The position numbers were made by a program, and so were the translations under genes. The notes beneath the pieces were generated by a model, which saw nothing but the letters and a program-made list of their open reading frames with translations, was not told where the DNA came from and did no database searches. A stretch of DNA of 64,000 bases, from NCBI GenBank assembly GCA_019745775.1, contig JAIESR010000050.1:39268-103267 (forward strand). The letters are read 5' to 3'. This document shows, piece after piece, positions 7,402 through 16,972 of this stretch. Numbering within the stretch: the stretch's first letter is position 1; the number at the start of each line of letters is the position of its first letter. Origin of the DNA: Xanthobacteraceae bacterium (GTDB lineage Bacteria > Pseudomonadota > Alphaproteobacteria > Rhizobiales > Xanthobacteraceae).

Positions 7402-8445
7402 ATGAAAGTCGGGATGCGCTTGTTGTTGTGCGCGAGTGTTGCCGCGCTGGTGAGCGCTGCGGACCCTTACGCCGCGCCCGCGAACGCACAGGACTGCAAG
7501 AATCGCGGCCAGCTCGACACGCTCTACTGCGACGACAACAACGATCTCGTCGCCGACGTTCCGACCGATCCGCGCAAGTGGAAAGATCCCGCGACCCTGG
7601 TGTTCGCGTACACGCCGGTCGAGGATCCGGCCGTCTATCTCAACGTGTTCAGGCCCTTTACCGATCATCTTTCAAAATGCACCGGCAAGCGCGTCGTCTA
7701 CTATCCGGTGCAGTCGAACTCCGCGCAGATCGAAGCGATGCGCTCCGGCCGGCTGCACATCGCCGGCTTCTCGACCGGGCCGACCGGCTTCGCGGTGAAT
7801 CTCGCAGGCGCGGTTCCGTTCGCGATCAAGGGCACCGAGAAACAGCTTCAGGGCTACAACCTTGTCGCGGTGGTGCGTGCATCAAGCCCGTTCCAGAAGC
7901 TTCCCGATCTCAAGGGCAAGCGGGTCGCGCACACATCGCCGTCGTCGAACTCCGGCAACCTCGCGCCGCGCGTGCTGTTTCCGCCGGAAGGGCTCACGCC
8001 CGACGTCGATTATCGGCCGCTGATGTCCGGCGGCCACGACAAGTCGGCGCTCGGCGTCGCGTCAGGCGACTACGACATGGCCCCGGTCGCATCCGACGTC
8101 TACAACCGGATGGTCGCGCGCGGCACGGTGCGGGGCGCGGACATGCGCATCATCTACACGAGCCCGCTGTTCCCGACCTCGTCGTTCACCTATGCGCACG
8201 ACCTCAAGCCCGAGCTCGCAGCCAAGATCAAGGAATGTTTCTTCAGCTTCCGGTTCACCCCGGAAATGGTGAAGGAGTTCGACGGTAACGATCGCTTCTT
8301 CCCCATCAACTATATGGAACACTGGAAAGTCGTGCGGGACATCGCGGAAAAAACCGGCACGCCCTTCAACAAGGCGGCGTATGATGCGGAGGCCAAGCGC
8401 GAGGCCGAGGCCCGCGCCAAGGCCAAGCAGGCGCCCAAGCAGTAG
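7402..8445 (+). CDS. phnD: phosphate/phosphite/phosphonate ABC transporter substrate-binding protein (PhnD-type)
   Basis: 347 residues. Signal peptide 1-30 (ending PANA). The mature protein has the PhnD fold pattern: LVFAYTPVEDPAVYLNVFRPF, YYPVQSNSAQIEAMRSGRLHIAG, DLKGKRVAHTSPSSNSGNLAPR and GDYDMAPVASDVYNRM. It binds a phosphorus oxyanion and delivers it to the following PhnC/PhnE/PhnE proteins. GGAGG is eight bases before the ATG. The tail after residue 330 is Lys/Ala/Glu-rich. No C-P lyase (phnG-M) or ptx genes are in view, so phosphonate versus phosphite cannot be decided. Confidence 0.9.
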   Translation: MKVGMRLLLCASVAALVSAADPYAAPANAQDCKNRGQLDTLYCDDNNDLVADVPTDPRKWKDPATLVFAYTPVEDPAVYLNVFRPFTDHLSKCTGKRVVYYPVQSNSAQIEAMRSGRLHIAGFSTGPTGFAVNLAGAVPFAIKGTEKQLQGYNLVAVVRASSPFQKLPDLKGKRVAHTSPSSNSGNLAPRVLFPPEGLTPDVDYRPLMSGGHDKSALGVASGDYDMAPVASDVYNRMVARGTVRGADMRIIYTSPLFPTSSFTYAHDLKPELAAKIKECFFSFRFTPEMVKEFDGNDRFFPINYMEHWKVVRDIAEKTGTPFNKAAYDAEAKREAEARAKAKQAPKQ

Positions 8446-8488
8446 CCCACGCAGCAGTAGTCCACGCTAGTCTGCCAGCACGTGCCCC

Positions 8489-9298
8489 ATGAGTGTATCG
8501 GCCACGGCCACCCAGCCGCCCGCGCCCGGCGCCCGCAAGCGCGAGCGGTCGCTGGTCATCAACAAGCTGCGCAAGGAGTACCGCGCCGGTCAGCCGGTGC
8601 TTCGCGACGTCTCGCTTGAGATCGCCAATCTCGGGCTTACCGCGATCATCGGCCCCTCGGGCACCGGCAAGTCGACACTGATCCGCTGCATCAATCGCCT
8701 GGTCGAGCCGACCGCGGGCGAGATCCTGTTTCGCGGGCAGGACATCGTCCGGCTCAGCGGACCGGAGCTGCGCGCGATGCGGCGCCACATCGGCATGATC
8801 TTCCAGGAATACAACCTGGTCGAACGGCTTTCCGTCATTGAAAACGTCCTGTGCGGCCGGCTCGGCTACGTTCCGGTCTGGCGTGCGTGGCTGCGCAGAT
8901 TCCCGCCCGCCGATGTCGAGCGCGCGTTCCAGCTGCTCGACGCGGTCGGCCTCGCCGATTTCGCCAACCAGCGCGCCGACCAGCTGTCGGGCGGCCAGCG
9001 CCAGCGCGTCGGTATCGCACGCGCGCTGATGCAGGAACCCGACCTCGTGCTTGCCGACGAGCCGACCTCCTCGCTCGATCCCAAGACCTCGGTCGAGATC
9101 ATGGAGCTGATCGCCAGGCGCGCCGCCGAGCGCAACATTCCCGCGATCGTCAACATGCACAATGTCGAGCTCGCCCGCCGCTTCGCCGAACGCATCGTGG
9201 GCATGTCGAAAGGTTCGATCGTGTTCGACGGACCGCCGGATGCGCTGAAGGATACCCATCTCATCGAAATCTACGGCGGCGAAGGGTGGCTCGAATGA
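8489..9298 (+). CDS. phnC: phosphonate-type ABC transporter ATP-binding protein PhnC
   Basis: 269 residues. Walker [10 protein letters not shown] near residue 56, Q-loop FQEYNLV, signature LSGGQRQRV and Walker B LVLADEP, followed by SLDPKTS as in PhnC. It energises import through the two downstream PhnE permeases. The start lies 43 bases after phnD and the stop overlaps the phnE start (ATGA). Confidence 0.95.
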   Translation: MSVSATATQPPAPGARKRERSLVINKLRKEYRAGQPVLRDVSLEIANLGLTAIIGPSGTGKSTLIRCINRLVEPTAGEILFRGQDIVRLSGPELRAMRRHIGMIFQEYNLVERLSVIENVLCGRLGYVPVWRAWLRRFPPADVERAFQLLDAVGLADFANQRADQLSGGQRQRVGIARALMQEPDLVLADEPTSSLDPKTSVEIMELIARRAAERNIPAIVNMHNVELARRFAERIVGMSKGSIVFDGPPDALKDTHLIEIYGGEGWLE

Positions 9299-10092
9299 GC
9301 GATGCGGCGCTGTCCAGACCGCGCGTCGCCTTCCCGCCCAACTGGCCGGCGCGCATCGGCTTTATCGTGCTGATCGCCTACGTCGCCTATGCCAGCACCA
9401 TTCTCGATTTCACCTGGGACCGTTTCATGCGCGGTCTCGGCCAGGGCGCGAATCTGCTCGCGCGCATGTTCCCGCCCGACTTTGCCGCCGACAAGATGGC
9501 GCTGCTCTATGTCGGCATGACCGAAAGCCTGCAGATCGCGATCATCGCCACCGTGGTCGGTGTGCTGCTCTCGCTCCCGCTTGGACTGGCGGCGGCGCGC
9601 AATCTCGCGCCGCGGCCGCTGGCATGGGCGGCGCGCGCGCTGATCGCGCTGTTCCGCAGCCTGCATCCGGTCATCGTCGCGATCCTGTTCGTCAAATCGG
9701 TCGGCTTCGGCGCGCTCGCCGGCATTCTTGCCCTCATTGTCGCCTCGCTCGGCTTTCTCTCGAAGCTGGTGGCTGAGTCGGTCGAAGAGATGTCGATGAA
9801 GCCGGTGGAAGCGGTGCGCGCCACCGGCTCGCCGTTCCTGTCGGTGGTCATCATGAGCGTAATCCCGCAGGTGATCGCGCGCTTCATCGGGTTCTCCGCC
9901 TACCAGCTCGATTCCAACCTGCGCAATTCGGCGCTGGTCGGCATCGTCGGCGGCGGCGGCATCGGCTCGACCCTGCTGACCGCGTTCCAGCGCTTCGATT
10001 ACGACTTCGTGCTCACCATCGTGCTGGCGATCATTGCCATCGTGATGGTCGGCGAGGTCCTGTCGGGCTGGATGCGCAGGATGTTCCAATGA
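9295..10092 (+). CDS. phnE: phosphonate-type ABC transporter permease PhnE (first)
   Basis: 265 residues with about six transmembrane segments. The EAA-type cytoplasmic loop is present as [20 protein letters not shown], and [22 protein letters not shown] near the C-terminus is the PhnE hallmark. The start overlaps phnC by four bases and the stop overlaps the second permease by four bases, implying translational coupling. It should pair with the second PhnE as a heterodimer. Confidence 0.93.
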   Translation: MSDAALSRPRVAFPPNWPARIGFIVLIAYVAYASTILDFTWDRFMRGLGQGANLLARMFPPDFAADKMALLYVGMTESLQIAIIATVVGVLLSLPLGLAAARNLAPRPLAWAARALIALFRSLHPVIVAILFVKSVGFGALAGILALIVASLGFLSKLVAESVEEMSMKPVEAVRATGSPFLSVVIMSVIPQVIARFIGFSAYQLDSNLRNSALVGIVGGGGIGSTLLTAFQRFDYDFVLTIVLAIIAIVMVGEVLSGWMRRMFQ

Positions 10093-10904
10093 CCACCGCC
10101 GACGTCTCCGCCGGACGGCCGCGGCAGTGGCAGCGCTTCTCGCTGCCGGAGCGCATCATGCGCTCGGCATTCTATTTCGTGGTCGTCCTCGCGGTGATCT
10201 GGTCGCTGCGGACCATCGAGATCATTCCGGAATTCCTCTACGACGCGCCGCAGCAGACCGTCGACCTGTTCGTGCGGATGTGGCCGATCGACTGGGGCTG
10301 GTATCCGAAGGTCGTGCACGCGGCGTTGCTGGAAACCCTGCACACGGCGACGCTCGGCACCATCCTCGCGGTGGCGCTGGCGGCGCCGGTCGCGCTGATG
10401 GTGGCCCGCAACATCACGCGCTCGATCATCCTCAACAGCGTCGGCCGCTTCATCCTGGTCGCCACCCGCTCGGTGCACGCCATGGTCTGGGCGCTGTTCT
10501 TCGTCGCGCTGTTCGGCCCCGGCGCGCTCGCCGGCATGCTCGCGATCGCGGTGCATTCGATCGGCTTCACCGGCAAGTTCCTGGCCGAGGCGATCGAGGA
10601 AGCGAAGCCCGGACCGATCGAGGCGCTCACCGCCGCCGGCGCCTCGCCCCTCGCCATCCTGATCAAGGGCTACTGGCCGCAGGTGAAGCCCGCCTTCCTC
10701 GCCATCGCGACGTTCCGCTGGGACATCAATGTGCGCGAGTCCGCCGTGCTCGGCCTCGTCGGCGGCGGCGGGCTGGGCATGGCGCTCGATACCGCGCTCA
10801 ACAATCTCTACTGGGACCAGGTCGGCCTGGTCCTGGTGGTGATCTTCGGCATCGTGATCGTCGCCGAGATCGCAACTGCCTGGATCAGGAGCCGCATCAT
10901 CTGA
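10089..10904 (+). CDS. phnE: phosphonate-type ABC transporter permease PhnE (second)
   Basis: 271 residues, homologous to its upstream neighbour: EAIEEAKPGPIEALTAAGASP is the coupling loop and RESAVLGLVGGGGLGMALDTAL the C-terminal glycine-rich motif. The N-terminus is longer and includes a helix followed by a periplasmic segment. Last gene of the phnDCEE operon; it converges on the HbpS-like gene with nine bases between the stops. Confidence 0.93.
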   Translation: MTTADVSAGRPRQWQRFSLPERIMRSAFYFVVVLAVIWSLRTIEIIPEFLYDAPQQTVDLFVRMWPIDWGWYPKVVHAALLETLHTATLGTILAVALAAPVALMVARNITRSIILNSVGRFILVATRSVHAMVWALFFVALFGPGALAGMLAIAVHSIGFTGKFLAEAIEEAKPGPIEALTAAGASPLAILIKGYWPQVKPAFLAIATFRWDINVRESAVLGLVGGGGLGMALDTALNNLYWDQVGLVLVVIFGIVIVAEIATAWIRSRII

Positions 10905-10913
10905 CGGCGCTCG

Positions 10914-11408
10914 TCACTTGAGCTGGTCCCTGACCTTCTCGATGCCCGCCCTGGTGCAGGCTTCTTCCTTCTCCTGGCCGCCGGGCGCGCCGCTCAAGCC
11001 GATGCCGCCGATGGTCTCGTCGCCGGCCATGATCGGCATGCCGCCGCCGAGCGGAATGACGTCGGCGAGCATGCGTTGTCCCGCGTTGGTGGTTTCGGTC
11101 CGCTTGGCCCAGGCCGCCGACGGCATCCGGAACGTGCGCGCGGTGTAGGCCTTGCGGCGCGCGAGCTCGAGATTGTGCGACGAGCCGGCGTCGCCTTGCA
11201 GCAGCACCTTGATCCGGCCGGCGCGATCGACGACCGCAATCGACGCGATGGCGCCGCATTCGGCCGACGCCGTGGTCGCGATGGTCAATGCCATCGCGAG
11301 CGACACGTCGCGCTGCATCAGCACCTGCGCGTCGGAACTTGTGGGAAACATGCAGGCTGCGGCGAGCGCGCCGCAAATGGCAATGCCAAGACCTGGCCGG
11401 ATCTTCAT
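10914..11408 (-). CDS. exported heme-binding GlcG/HbpS-like protein (DUF336)
   Basis: 164 residues. Signal peptide 1-27 (ending SDA). The remaining domain matches GlcG/HbpS: AMALTIATTASAEC, IAVVDRAGRIKVLLQGDAGSS, ARRKAYTARTFRM and IPLGGGMPIMAGDETIGGIG. HbpS itself is a secreted octameric heme and iron-stress sensor; many family members sit next to unrelated oxidoreductases. GGAGG lies seven bases before ATG at 11408. It is paralogous to the partial gene at 1-126. Confidence 0.88.
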   Translation of the reverse strand: MKIRPGLGIAICGALAAACMFPTSSDAQVLMQRDVSLAMALTIATTASAECGAIASIAVVDRAGRIKVLLQGDAGSSHNLELARRKAYTARTFRMPSAAWAKRTETTNAGQRMLADVIPLGGGMPIMAGDETIGGIGLSGAPGGQEKEEACTRAGIEKVRDQLK

Positions 11409-11517
11409 AATCAGACCTCCCCAAAACCGCGACACTTGCCGGTCGCATGATGTTTCGCGTTGACATGATCGTCCTGCCATAAAATATTACCCAAGAGCCT
11501 CCGGGGTCGGTATCATT

Positions 11518-12507
11518 ATGACAGTCCAGCACGTAGAGGCCGGCGCCACGCGGCCGGCCGCGCCGCTGCCGTACCCCGGCGGCGTGCTGCCCCTGCAGAT
11601 CGAGTGGACCTACGCGATACCGGTGATCTTCTATCACCTGGTGGCGCTGCTTGCTTTGCTGCCCTGGTTCTTCAGCTGGACCGGCGTGTTCCTCGCCGTC
11701 GCCGGGCTGTACGTGTTCGGCACGCTCGGCATCAATCTTTGCTACCACCGTCTGCTCGCGCACCGCGGGCTGGTGGTTCCGACGTGGCTCGAGCACAGCT
11801 TCGCGATCCTCGCCGTCTGCAGCTTCCAGGACACCCCGGCGCGCTGGGTGGCGGTGCATCGTCGGCATCATCAGCATGCGGACGATCGCGAGGATCCGCA
11901 CTCGCCGCTGGTCAGCCTGTTCTGGAGTCACATGGGATGGCTGCTGGTCGAAAATCGCGACCTGACGCGGCTCAAGATATTCGACCGCTACGCCAGAGAT
12001 GTCCTGCAGGATCGTTTCTACAAGCGGCTGGAGCGCAACAACTGGCTGCTCGTGGTATTCGCGTCGTGGATCCTGTTCTTTGCCGCCGGATTTGCCGCAT
12101 CGCTCGCGCTGGGTGAAACCGTCGCGGCCTCGGTTCAATTCGGCCTGAGCCTGCTGATCTGGGGCGTTTTCGTCCGTACGGTCGCGGTATGGCACATCAC
12201 CTGGTCGGTGAATTCGTTCGCGCACCGCTTCGGCTACCGCAACTACGAGACCGATGAGGACAGCCGCAACAACATCCTGGTCGGGCTCATCAGCAATGGC
12301 GAAGGCTGGCACAACAACCACCACGCCGCACCGCGATCGGCGCGCCACGGGCATCGTCGCTGGGAATTGGACATCACTTACCTCACCATCCGCATGCTGG
12401 CGGCGCTCGGGCTGGCGAAACGGGTGATCGTGACGATACCGGCAGCGGCCGCGCCGGCGCGCCAGCCGTTGACCACGCGCGGGGGGCAGGACTGCCCCAC
12501 GGATTGA
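11518..12507 (+). CDS. acyl-CoA/acyl-lipid delta-9-type fatty acid desaturase
   Basis: 329 residues, membrane-bound di-iron desaturase. All three histidine boxes are present: HRLLAH at 77-82, HRRHH at 114-118 and HNNHH at 265-269, interspersed with hydrophobic pairs of helices (about 35-70 and 175-225). It inserts a double bond into a saturated acyl chain, affecting membrane fluidity. It lies upstream of the lipid A VLCFA cluster in the same orientation but is separated by 173 bases, so cotranscription is uncertain. Confidence 0.93.
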   Translation: MTVQHVEAGATRPAAPLPYPGGVLPLQIEWTYAIPVIFYHLVALLALLPWFFSWTGVFLAVAGLYVFGTLGINLCYHRLLAHRGLVVPTWLEHSFAILAVCSFQDTPARWVAVHRRHHQHADDREDPHSPLVSLFWSHMGWLLVENRDLTRLKIFDRYARDVLQDRFYKRLERNNWLLVVFASWILFFAAGFAASLALGETVAASVQFGLSLLIWGVFVRTVAVWHITWSVNSFAHRFGYRNYETDEDSRNNILVGLISNGEGWHNNHHAAPRSARHGHRRWELDITYLTIRMLAALGLAKRVIVTIPAAAAPARQPLTTRGGQDCPTD

Positions 12508-12680
12508 ATGCAAGGGGCTAGGCCAGCGCTGCCGCCACGTTACCGGCTGCGGCATTGAACTCGCAGCCCCTGTTCGGTATACGGGGCGACCGCTGGGGAG
12601 GACGGGCGACGGGCGGCCCATCCTGCGCATGCGCTCCATCTGGCGACGCCGGAAACGCCTTACAGAACATGGACTTATAG

Positions 12681-12962
12681 ATGTCAGCAACGTTCGATAC
12701 GGTCGCCAATATCATTTCGGAGACGTGCGACATCCCCCGCGACAAGATCAAGCCCGAGAGTCACGCGATCAATGACCTCGGGATCGACAGTCTCGACTTC
12801 CTCGACATCGCGTTCGCGATCGACAAGACGTTCGGCATCAAGATGCCGCTCGAGCAGTGGACGCAGGAGGTCAACGAAGGCCGTGCGACGACCGAGCAGT
12901 ATTTCGTGCTGCAGAATCTGAGCCAGCGCATCGACGAGCTCGTCGCTGCCAAGAAGGCGTAA
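12681..12962 (+). CDS. acpXL: specialised acyl carrier protein AcpXL
   Basis: 93 residues, slightly longer than housekeeping ACP. The phosphopantetheine site is Ser37 in [10 protein letters not shown]. The context acpXL-fabZ-fabF-fabF-adh-lpxXL is the rhizobial gene set that builds and transfers the 26-30 carbon (omega-1)-hydroxy fatty acid to lipid A, which identifies the gene. The product carries the growing very-long-chain acyl group in the cytosol. Confidence 0.95.
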   Translation: MSATFDTVANIISETCDIPRDKIKPESHAINDLGIDSLDFLDIAFAIDKTFGIKMPLEQWTQEVNEGRATTEQYFVLQNLSQRIDELVAAKKA

Positions 12963-12974
12963 GCTGCTATTCCA

Positions 12975-13448
12975 ATGCAGCTCGAGTATTTCAGGCTCAT
13001 CGATCGCATCGTCACATTGGACACCGCCGCCCGCACTATCCAGTGCGAGGCCGATGTGCCGACGCAATCCACAATCTTCGACGGACATTTTCCCGGCATG
13101 CCGCTGATGCCGGGCGTCCTGCTGATGGAAACGATGGCGCAGGCCTCGGGCTGGCTGATCCTCGGCCTGACCAACTTCGCGGGCATGCCGCTCCTGGCCG
13201 CCTTCAAGGAGGCCAAGCTGCGCTCGTTCATAGCGCCCGGCACCGCGCTGATCGTCAACGCGTCCATCCATCACCAGGGTTCCGGCTTCGCGGTCACGCA
13301 TGCGGAGATCAGGCGCGGCGAGCGCCTGGTCTGCAATGCAGAGATCACGTTCCGGCTGATGCCCTTCCCCAATGACGCATTCCTCACCAATCTGAAGGCG
13401 GTCGCGGCCAGCATCGGATTCCCGATCGAGGCGTCCGCCGATGGCTGA
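12975..13448 (+). CDS. fabZXL: 3-hydroxyacyl-ACP dehydratase, VLCFA-specific FabZ
   Basis: 157 residues, hot-dog fold. The catalytic His38 is in FDGHFPGMPLMPGVL and the catalytic acid Glu52 in LLMETMAQ. It removes water from the 3-hydroxyacyl chain on AcpXL during elongation. It starts 12 bases after acpXL and overlaps the next ketosynthase by eight bases. Confidence 0.93.
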   Translation: MQLEYFRLIDRIVTLDTAARTIQCEADVPTQSTIFDGHFPGMPLMPGVLLMETMAQASGWLILGLTNFAGMPLLAAFKEAKLRSFIAPGTALIVNASIHHQGSGFAVTHAEIRRGERLVCNAEITFRLMPFPNDAFLTNLKAVAASIGFPIEASADG

Positions 13449-14637
13449 CGCCGCGCGCGAAACATGGATCACCGGTATAGGCATCGTCTCGTGCCTCGGC
13501 GAAGGCGCGGACGCGCATTGGCAGCGGCTCAACGCGGCGCCGTCCGCCCCCGACGAGCAGACGTTTGCGCCCTACCCGGTCCACAAGCTGGCGCCGCTCG
13601 AACTCGACAAGCAGATCCCCAAGAAAGGCGACCAGCGCCAGATGGAGGCGTGGCAGCGGATCGGCACCTATGCCGCGGGCCTCGCGCTCGACAGCGCCGG
13701 TGCCAAAGGCAACGCCGAACTGCTCGGGCGCATGGACATGATCGTGGCCGCCGGCGGCGGCGAGCGTGACGAGGCCGTCGACGCCGCAATTCTCTCCGGG
13801 TTGCGCAAGGCCGAGAACAAGGATGCCTTCCTCAACGAGCGGCTGATGAGCGATCTGCGGCCGACATTGTTCCTGGCGCAACTGTCAAACCTGATGGCCG
13901 GCAACATTTCGATCGTGCACGGCGTCACCGGGATGTCGCGCACCTTCATGGGCGAAGAGGCGGCGGGGACCGACGCCGTGCGCATCGCACTGTCGCGCAT
14001 CCAGTCCGGCCAGGGCGACATCTGCCTGGTCGGCGGCGCCTTCAATGCCGAGCGTCGCGACCTGTTGCTGATCTACGAAGCCGGCGGCCACCTCATCAAA
14101 AGTCCGTTCGCGCCGATCTGGGAGCGCGCGCCGCGCGGCGGCGGCATGGCGCTCGGATCGCAGGGCGCGTTCCTGGTGCTTGAATCGCGCGCGCACGCAA
14201 CCGCGCGCGACGCCAAGCCGCTCGCACGCCTCGCAAGCGTGCAATCCGATCGTACGCGGCGACAGCCGGGCGACGTGTCGAATGCGCTGGCGCGGATGTG
14301 GAAGAACATCGCGCCGGGGCTTGCTCCGGGCCGAACGGCGGTGATTTCCGGCGCCACCGGCGACGAGCCCGCGACCGCCGAGGAGCGTGCCTGGCTGACG
14401 ACGCTGCCCGAGGTGCCCGTGCGCGCCACCGGCACGCACCTCGGCCATGGCCTCGAGCCGCAATTCGCCATGAATATTGCGCTTGCCGCCGTCGCGCTGG
14501 GACACGAAAAGTTGTTTGCGCCGGCCTCGCCGTCCGGTCCAGAAAAGGACATGGACGCTTCCCTCGCCCAGGTGGTCGTGACTGGCGTCGGACACTGGCG
14601 CGGGGAAGGCATGGCGCTGGTCGAAGCGGTTCGGTGA
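13441..14637 (+). CDS. fabF2XL: ketosynthase-like protein of the AcpXL system lacking the active-site Cys
   Basis: 398 residues with the thiolase-like beta-ketoacyl synthase fold and the right operon position. Counting back from the GDICLVGGA strand, the nucleophile position of FabF is occupied by Glu173 in GEEAAGTDAV, with no Cys nearby. The first catalytic His motif (NxHGTxT) is also absent; the region reads ISGATGDEPATAEE. A His is kept in GTHLGHGLEP. The pattern recalls chain-length-factor/KSQ partners of type II polyketide synthases, so it may form a heterodimer with the intact enzyme encoded next. Confidence 0.88.
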   Translation: MADAARETWITGIGIVSCLGEGADAHWQRLNAAPSAPDEQTFAPYPVHKLAPLELDKQIPKKGDQRQMEAWQRIGTYAAGLALDSAGAKGNAELLGRMDMIVAAGGGERDEAVDAAILSGLRKAENKDAFLNERLMSDLRPTLFLAQLSNLMAGNISIVHGVTGMSRTFMGEEAAGTDAVRIALSRIQSGQGDICLVGGAFNAERRDLLLIYEAGGHLIKSPFAPIWERAPRGGGMALGSQGAFLVLESRAHATARDAKPLARLASVQSDRTRRQPGDVSNALARMWKNIAPGLAPGRTAVISGATGDEPATAEERAWLTTLPEVPVRATGTHLGHGLEPQFAMNIALAAVALGHEKLFAPASPSGPEKDMDASLAQVVVTGVGHWRGEGMALVEAVR

Positions 14638-14649
14638 AGGAGATCATGC

Positions 14650-15918
14650 ATGGCATCCGCGTCCCGTACGCCTGTTGCTGTGACCGGGATCGGCGTCATC
14701 ACCTCGCTTGGCGCCGGCAAAGCCGATAACTGGAGCAGGCTGACCGCCGGACAATCCGGCGTCCGCGCGATCCGCCGGTTCCCGACCGACGGGTTGAAGA
14801 CCACGATCGCCGGAACCGTCGACTTCATCCCGGTCGAGCCGTTTCGCTCGACCGAACTCGGCGAGCGCATGGCCAACCTGGTGGTCGAGGAAGCGATTGC
14901 CGAATCCGCCATCGGCTCCAAGGGCGACTTCCCCGGTCCGCTGTTTCTTGCGGTGGCGCCGGTCGAGATGGAGTGGCCGCAACGCGAAACCATCGCGGCG
15001 GCGTCCGGCGCTAACGATGCGGTGACCTTCGACGATCTCCTGCGCGCGGTCCGCGGCGGCCGCTTCCCCGAGATTTACGAGCGCTGCCTGATGCTCTCGG
15101 TTGCCGACCATCTGGCGGAACGCTTCGGCACCAAGGGCTCGCCGATCTCGCTGTCGACCGCCTGCGCATCCGGCGCCAGCGCCATCCAGCTCGGCGTCGA
15201 GGCGATCCGCCGCGGCGAAACCGACGCCGCGCTGTGCGTCGCCACCGACGGCTCGATCAATCCCGAAGCGCTGATCCGTTTCTCACTGCTCTCGGCGCTG
15301 TCGACCTCCAACGATCCGCCGGCGGGCGCCGCCAAGCCGTTCTCGAAGAACCGCGACGGCTTCGTGATGGCCGAAGGCGCGGGCGCGCTGGTGCTCGAAA
15401 GCCTCGAGCACGCGAAGGCGCGCGGCGCAAGAGTCCTCGGCGTGATCAGGGGCTGCGGCGAGATGGCCGACTCGTTCCACCGCACCCGCTCGAGCCCGGA
15501 TGGCAAGCCGATCATCGGCTGCATCCGCAACGCCATCGCCGATGCCGGGCTCACCCCCGACGATATCGATTACATCAACCCGCACGGCACCGGCACGCCG
15601 GAAAACGACAAGATGGAAGCGCTCGGCGTCACGGCGGTGTTCGGCGAACGCGCCGGCCGCATCCCGATCTCCTCCAACAAGTCGATGATCGGCCACACGC
15701 TGTCGGCCGCCGGCGCGGTCGAGGCGGTGTTCACGCTGATGACGCTCGAGCATCAGCGCATTCCGCCGACCATCAACTACGCGGTGCCGGACCCCGCGAT
15801 CCCGCTCGACGTGGTGCCGAACACGGCTCGGGACGCCAAGGTGCGGCATGCGATCTCGAATTCCTTCGGGTTCGGCGGCCAGAACGTTTCGCTGGTCATG
15901 GCCCGCGAGCCGGCTTGA
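14650..15918 (+). CDS. fabF1XL: beta-ketoacyl-ACP synthase II, AcpXL-specific
   Basis: 422 residues with a full catalytic triad: Cys172 in STACASGASAI, His312 in NPHGTGT and His349 in GHTLSAAG. It condenses malonyl-ACP with the acyl chain on AcpXL. AAGGAG is present upstream of ATG at 14650, 12 bases after the upstream stop. It is the only competent condensing enzyme in the cluster. Confidence 0.93.
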   Translation: MASASRTPVAVTGIGVITSLGAGKADNWSRLTAGQSGVRAIRRFPTDGLKTTIAGTVDFIPVEPFRSTELGERMANLVVEEAIAESAIGSKGDFPGPLFLAVAPVEMEWPQRETIAAASGANDAVTFDDLLRAVRGGRFPEIYERCLMLSVADHLAERFGTKGSPISLSTACASGASAIQLGVEAIRRGETDAALCVATDGSINPEALIRFSLLSALSTSNDPPAGAAKPFSKNRDGFVMAEGAGALVLESLEHAKARGARVLGVIRGCGEMADSFHRTRSSPDGKPIIGCIRNAIADAGLTPDDIDYINPHGTGTPENDKMEALGVTAVFGERAGRIPISSNKSMIGHTLSAAGAVEAVFTLMTLEHQRIPPTINYAVPDPAIPLDVVPNTARDAKVRHAISNSFGFGGQNVSLVMAREPA

Positions 15919-15949
15919 CCGGCCGGCAACCAGTCACACGAGTCTGTCG

Positions 15950-16972
15950 ATGCGTGCCCTCACCCTCGTCGCCGACCGCAAGCTCGAACTGAGAGACATC
16001 CCGCCGCCCCCGCCGCCGGGAGCGGGCGAGGTGCAGGTGCGCGTCAAGGCGGTCGCGATCAATCACATCGACGTCTGGGGCTGGCGCGGCATGGCGTTCG
16101 CCAAGCGGCAGATGCCGCTCGTCGTCGCCGCCGAGGCCGCCGGCGAGATTGCCGCGGTCGGGCCCGGCACGAGCAAATTCAAGGCGGGCGACCCGGTGGT
16201 GATGTATGGCGCGCTGACCTGCGGGCATTGCAAGGCCTGCCGCGAAGGCCGCGACAATCTCTGCGAAAACGTCGCCGGCATCATGGGCTTTCACGTCGAC
16301 GGCTTCGCGCGCGATCTCGTTACCATGCCGGAACGCCTCGTGATCGCGGCGCCCGCCGCCGTGGCGTTCCGCGACGCCGCCTGCGCGCCGATCGCATTCT
16401 CGACCGTGCAGCACATGCTGTTCGACAATGCCCGCCTGGAGCCGGGCGAGACTGTGCTGGTGCACGCAGGCGGGTCCGGCATCGGCACCGTCGCGATCAA
16501 GATGGCCAAGGCGATCGGGTGCACGGTGATCACCACCATCGGCGACGACGCCAAGGCGGAGAAGGCGCGCGCGCTGGGCGCCGATCACGTCATCAACTAT
16601 CGCACCGACCGCTTCGAAAGCATCGTGCGCAAGCTCACCGCCAAGAAGGGCGTCGACGTGGTGTTCGAGCATGTCGGCGCCGACACCTTCAACGGCTCGC
16701 TGCTCTGCCTCAAGCGCGGCGGACGGCTGGTGACCTGCGGCGCGACCTCGGGACCTTCGACGACGCTCAACCTGATGCAGCTTTTCCAGCAGCAGTACCG
16801 CATCATCGGCTCGTTCGGCGCCTCCATGCGCAATATCCGCGAAGGCCTCGACAAGATGGCGGCCGGGATGCTCCCCGTCATCGACACCGAGGTGACGATC
16901 GAAAACTTCGAACACGGCCTCGCGCGCCTCGAGAGCCGGCAGGTGTTCGGAAAAATCGTGGTTACGCTTTGA
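15950..16972 (+). CDS. adh2XL: zinc-type medium-chain alcohol dehydrogenase/reductase of the acpXL cluster
   Basis: 340 residues, MDR superfamily. The structural zinc cysteines occur in CGHCKACREGRDNLC (about residues 87-101) and the Rossmann motif is HAGGSGIGTVAIKMAKA. In rhizobial acpXL clusters this gene is conserved and thought to act in chain synthesis, probably the enoyl reduction step, though the reaction is not settled. A Pro-rich stretch (IPPPPPPGAGE) lies near the N-terminus. The ATG is 31 bases after fabF1XL. Confidence 0.9.
   Translation: MRALTLVADRKLELRDIPPPPPPGAGEVQVRVKAVAINHIDVWGWRGMAFAKRQMPLVVAAEAAGEIAAVGPGTSKFKAGDPVVMYGALTCGHCKACREGRDNLCENVAGIMGFHVDGFARDLVTMPERLVIAAPAAVAFRDAACAPIAFSTVQHMLFDNARLEPGETVLVHAGGSGIGTVAIKMAKAIGCTVITTIGDDAKAEKARALGADHVINYRTDRFESIVRKLTAKKGVDVVFEHVGADTFNGSLLCLKRGGRLVTCGATSGPSTTLNLMQLFQQQYRIIGSFGASMRNIREGLDKMAAGMLPVIDTEVTIENFEHGLARLESRQVFGKIVVTL

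Noticed and set aside
7099..7668. Minus-strand frame over the phnD start
   Set aside because: No protein features, and it overlaps the better supported phnD N-terminus.
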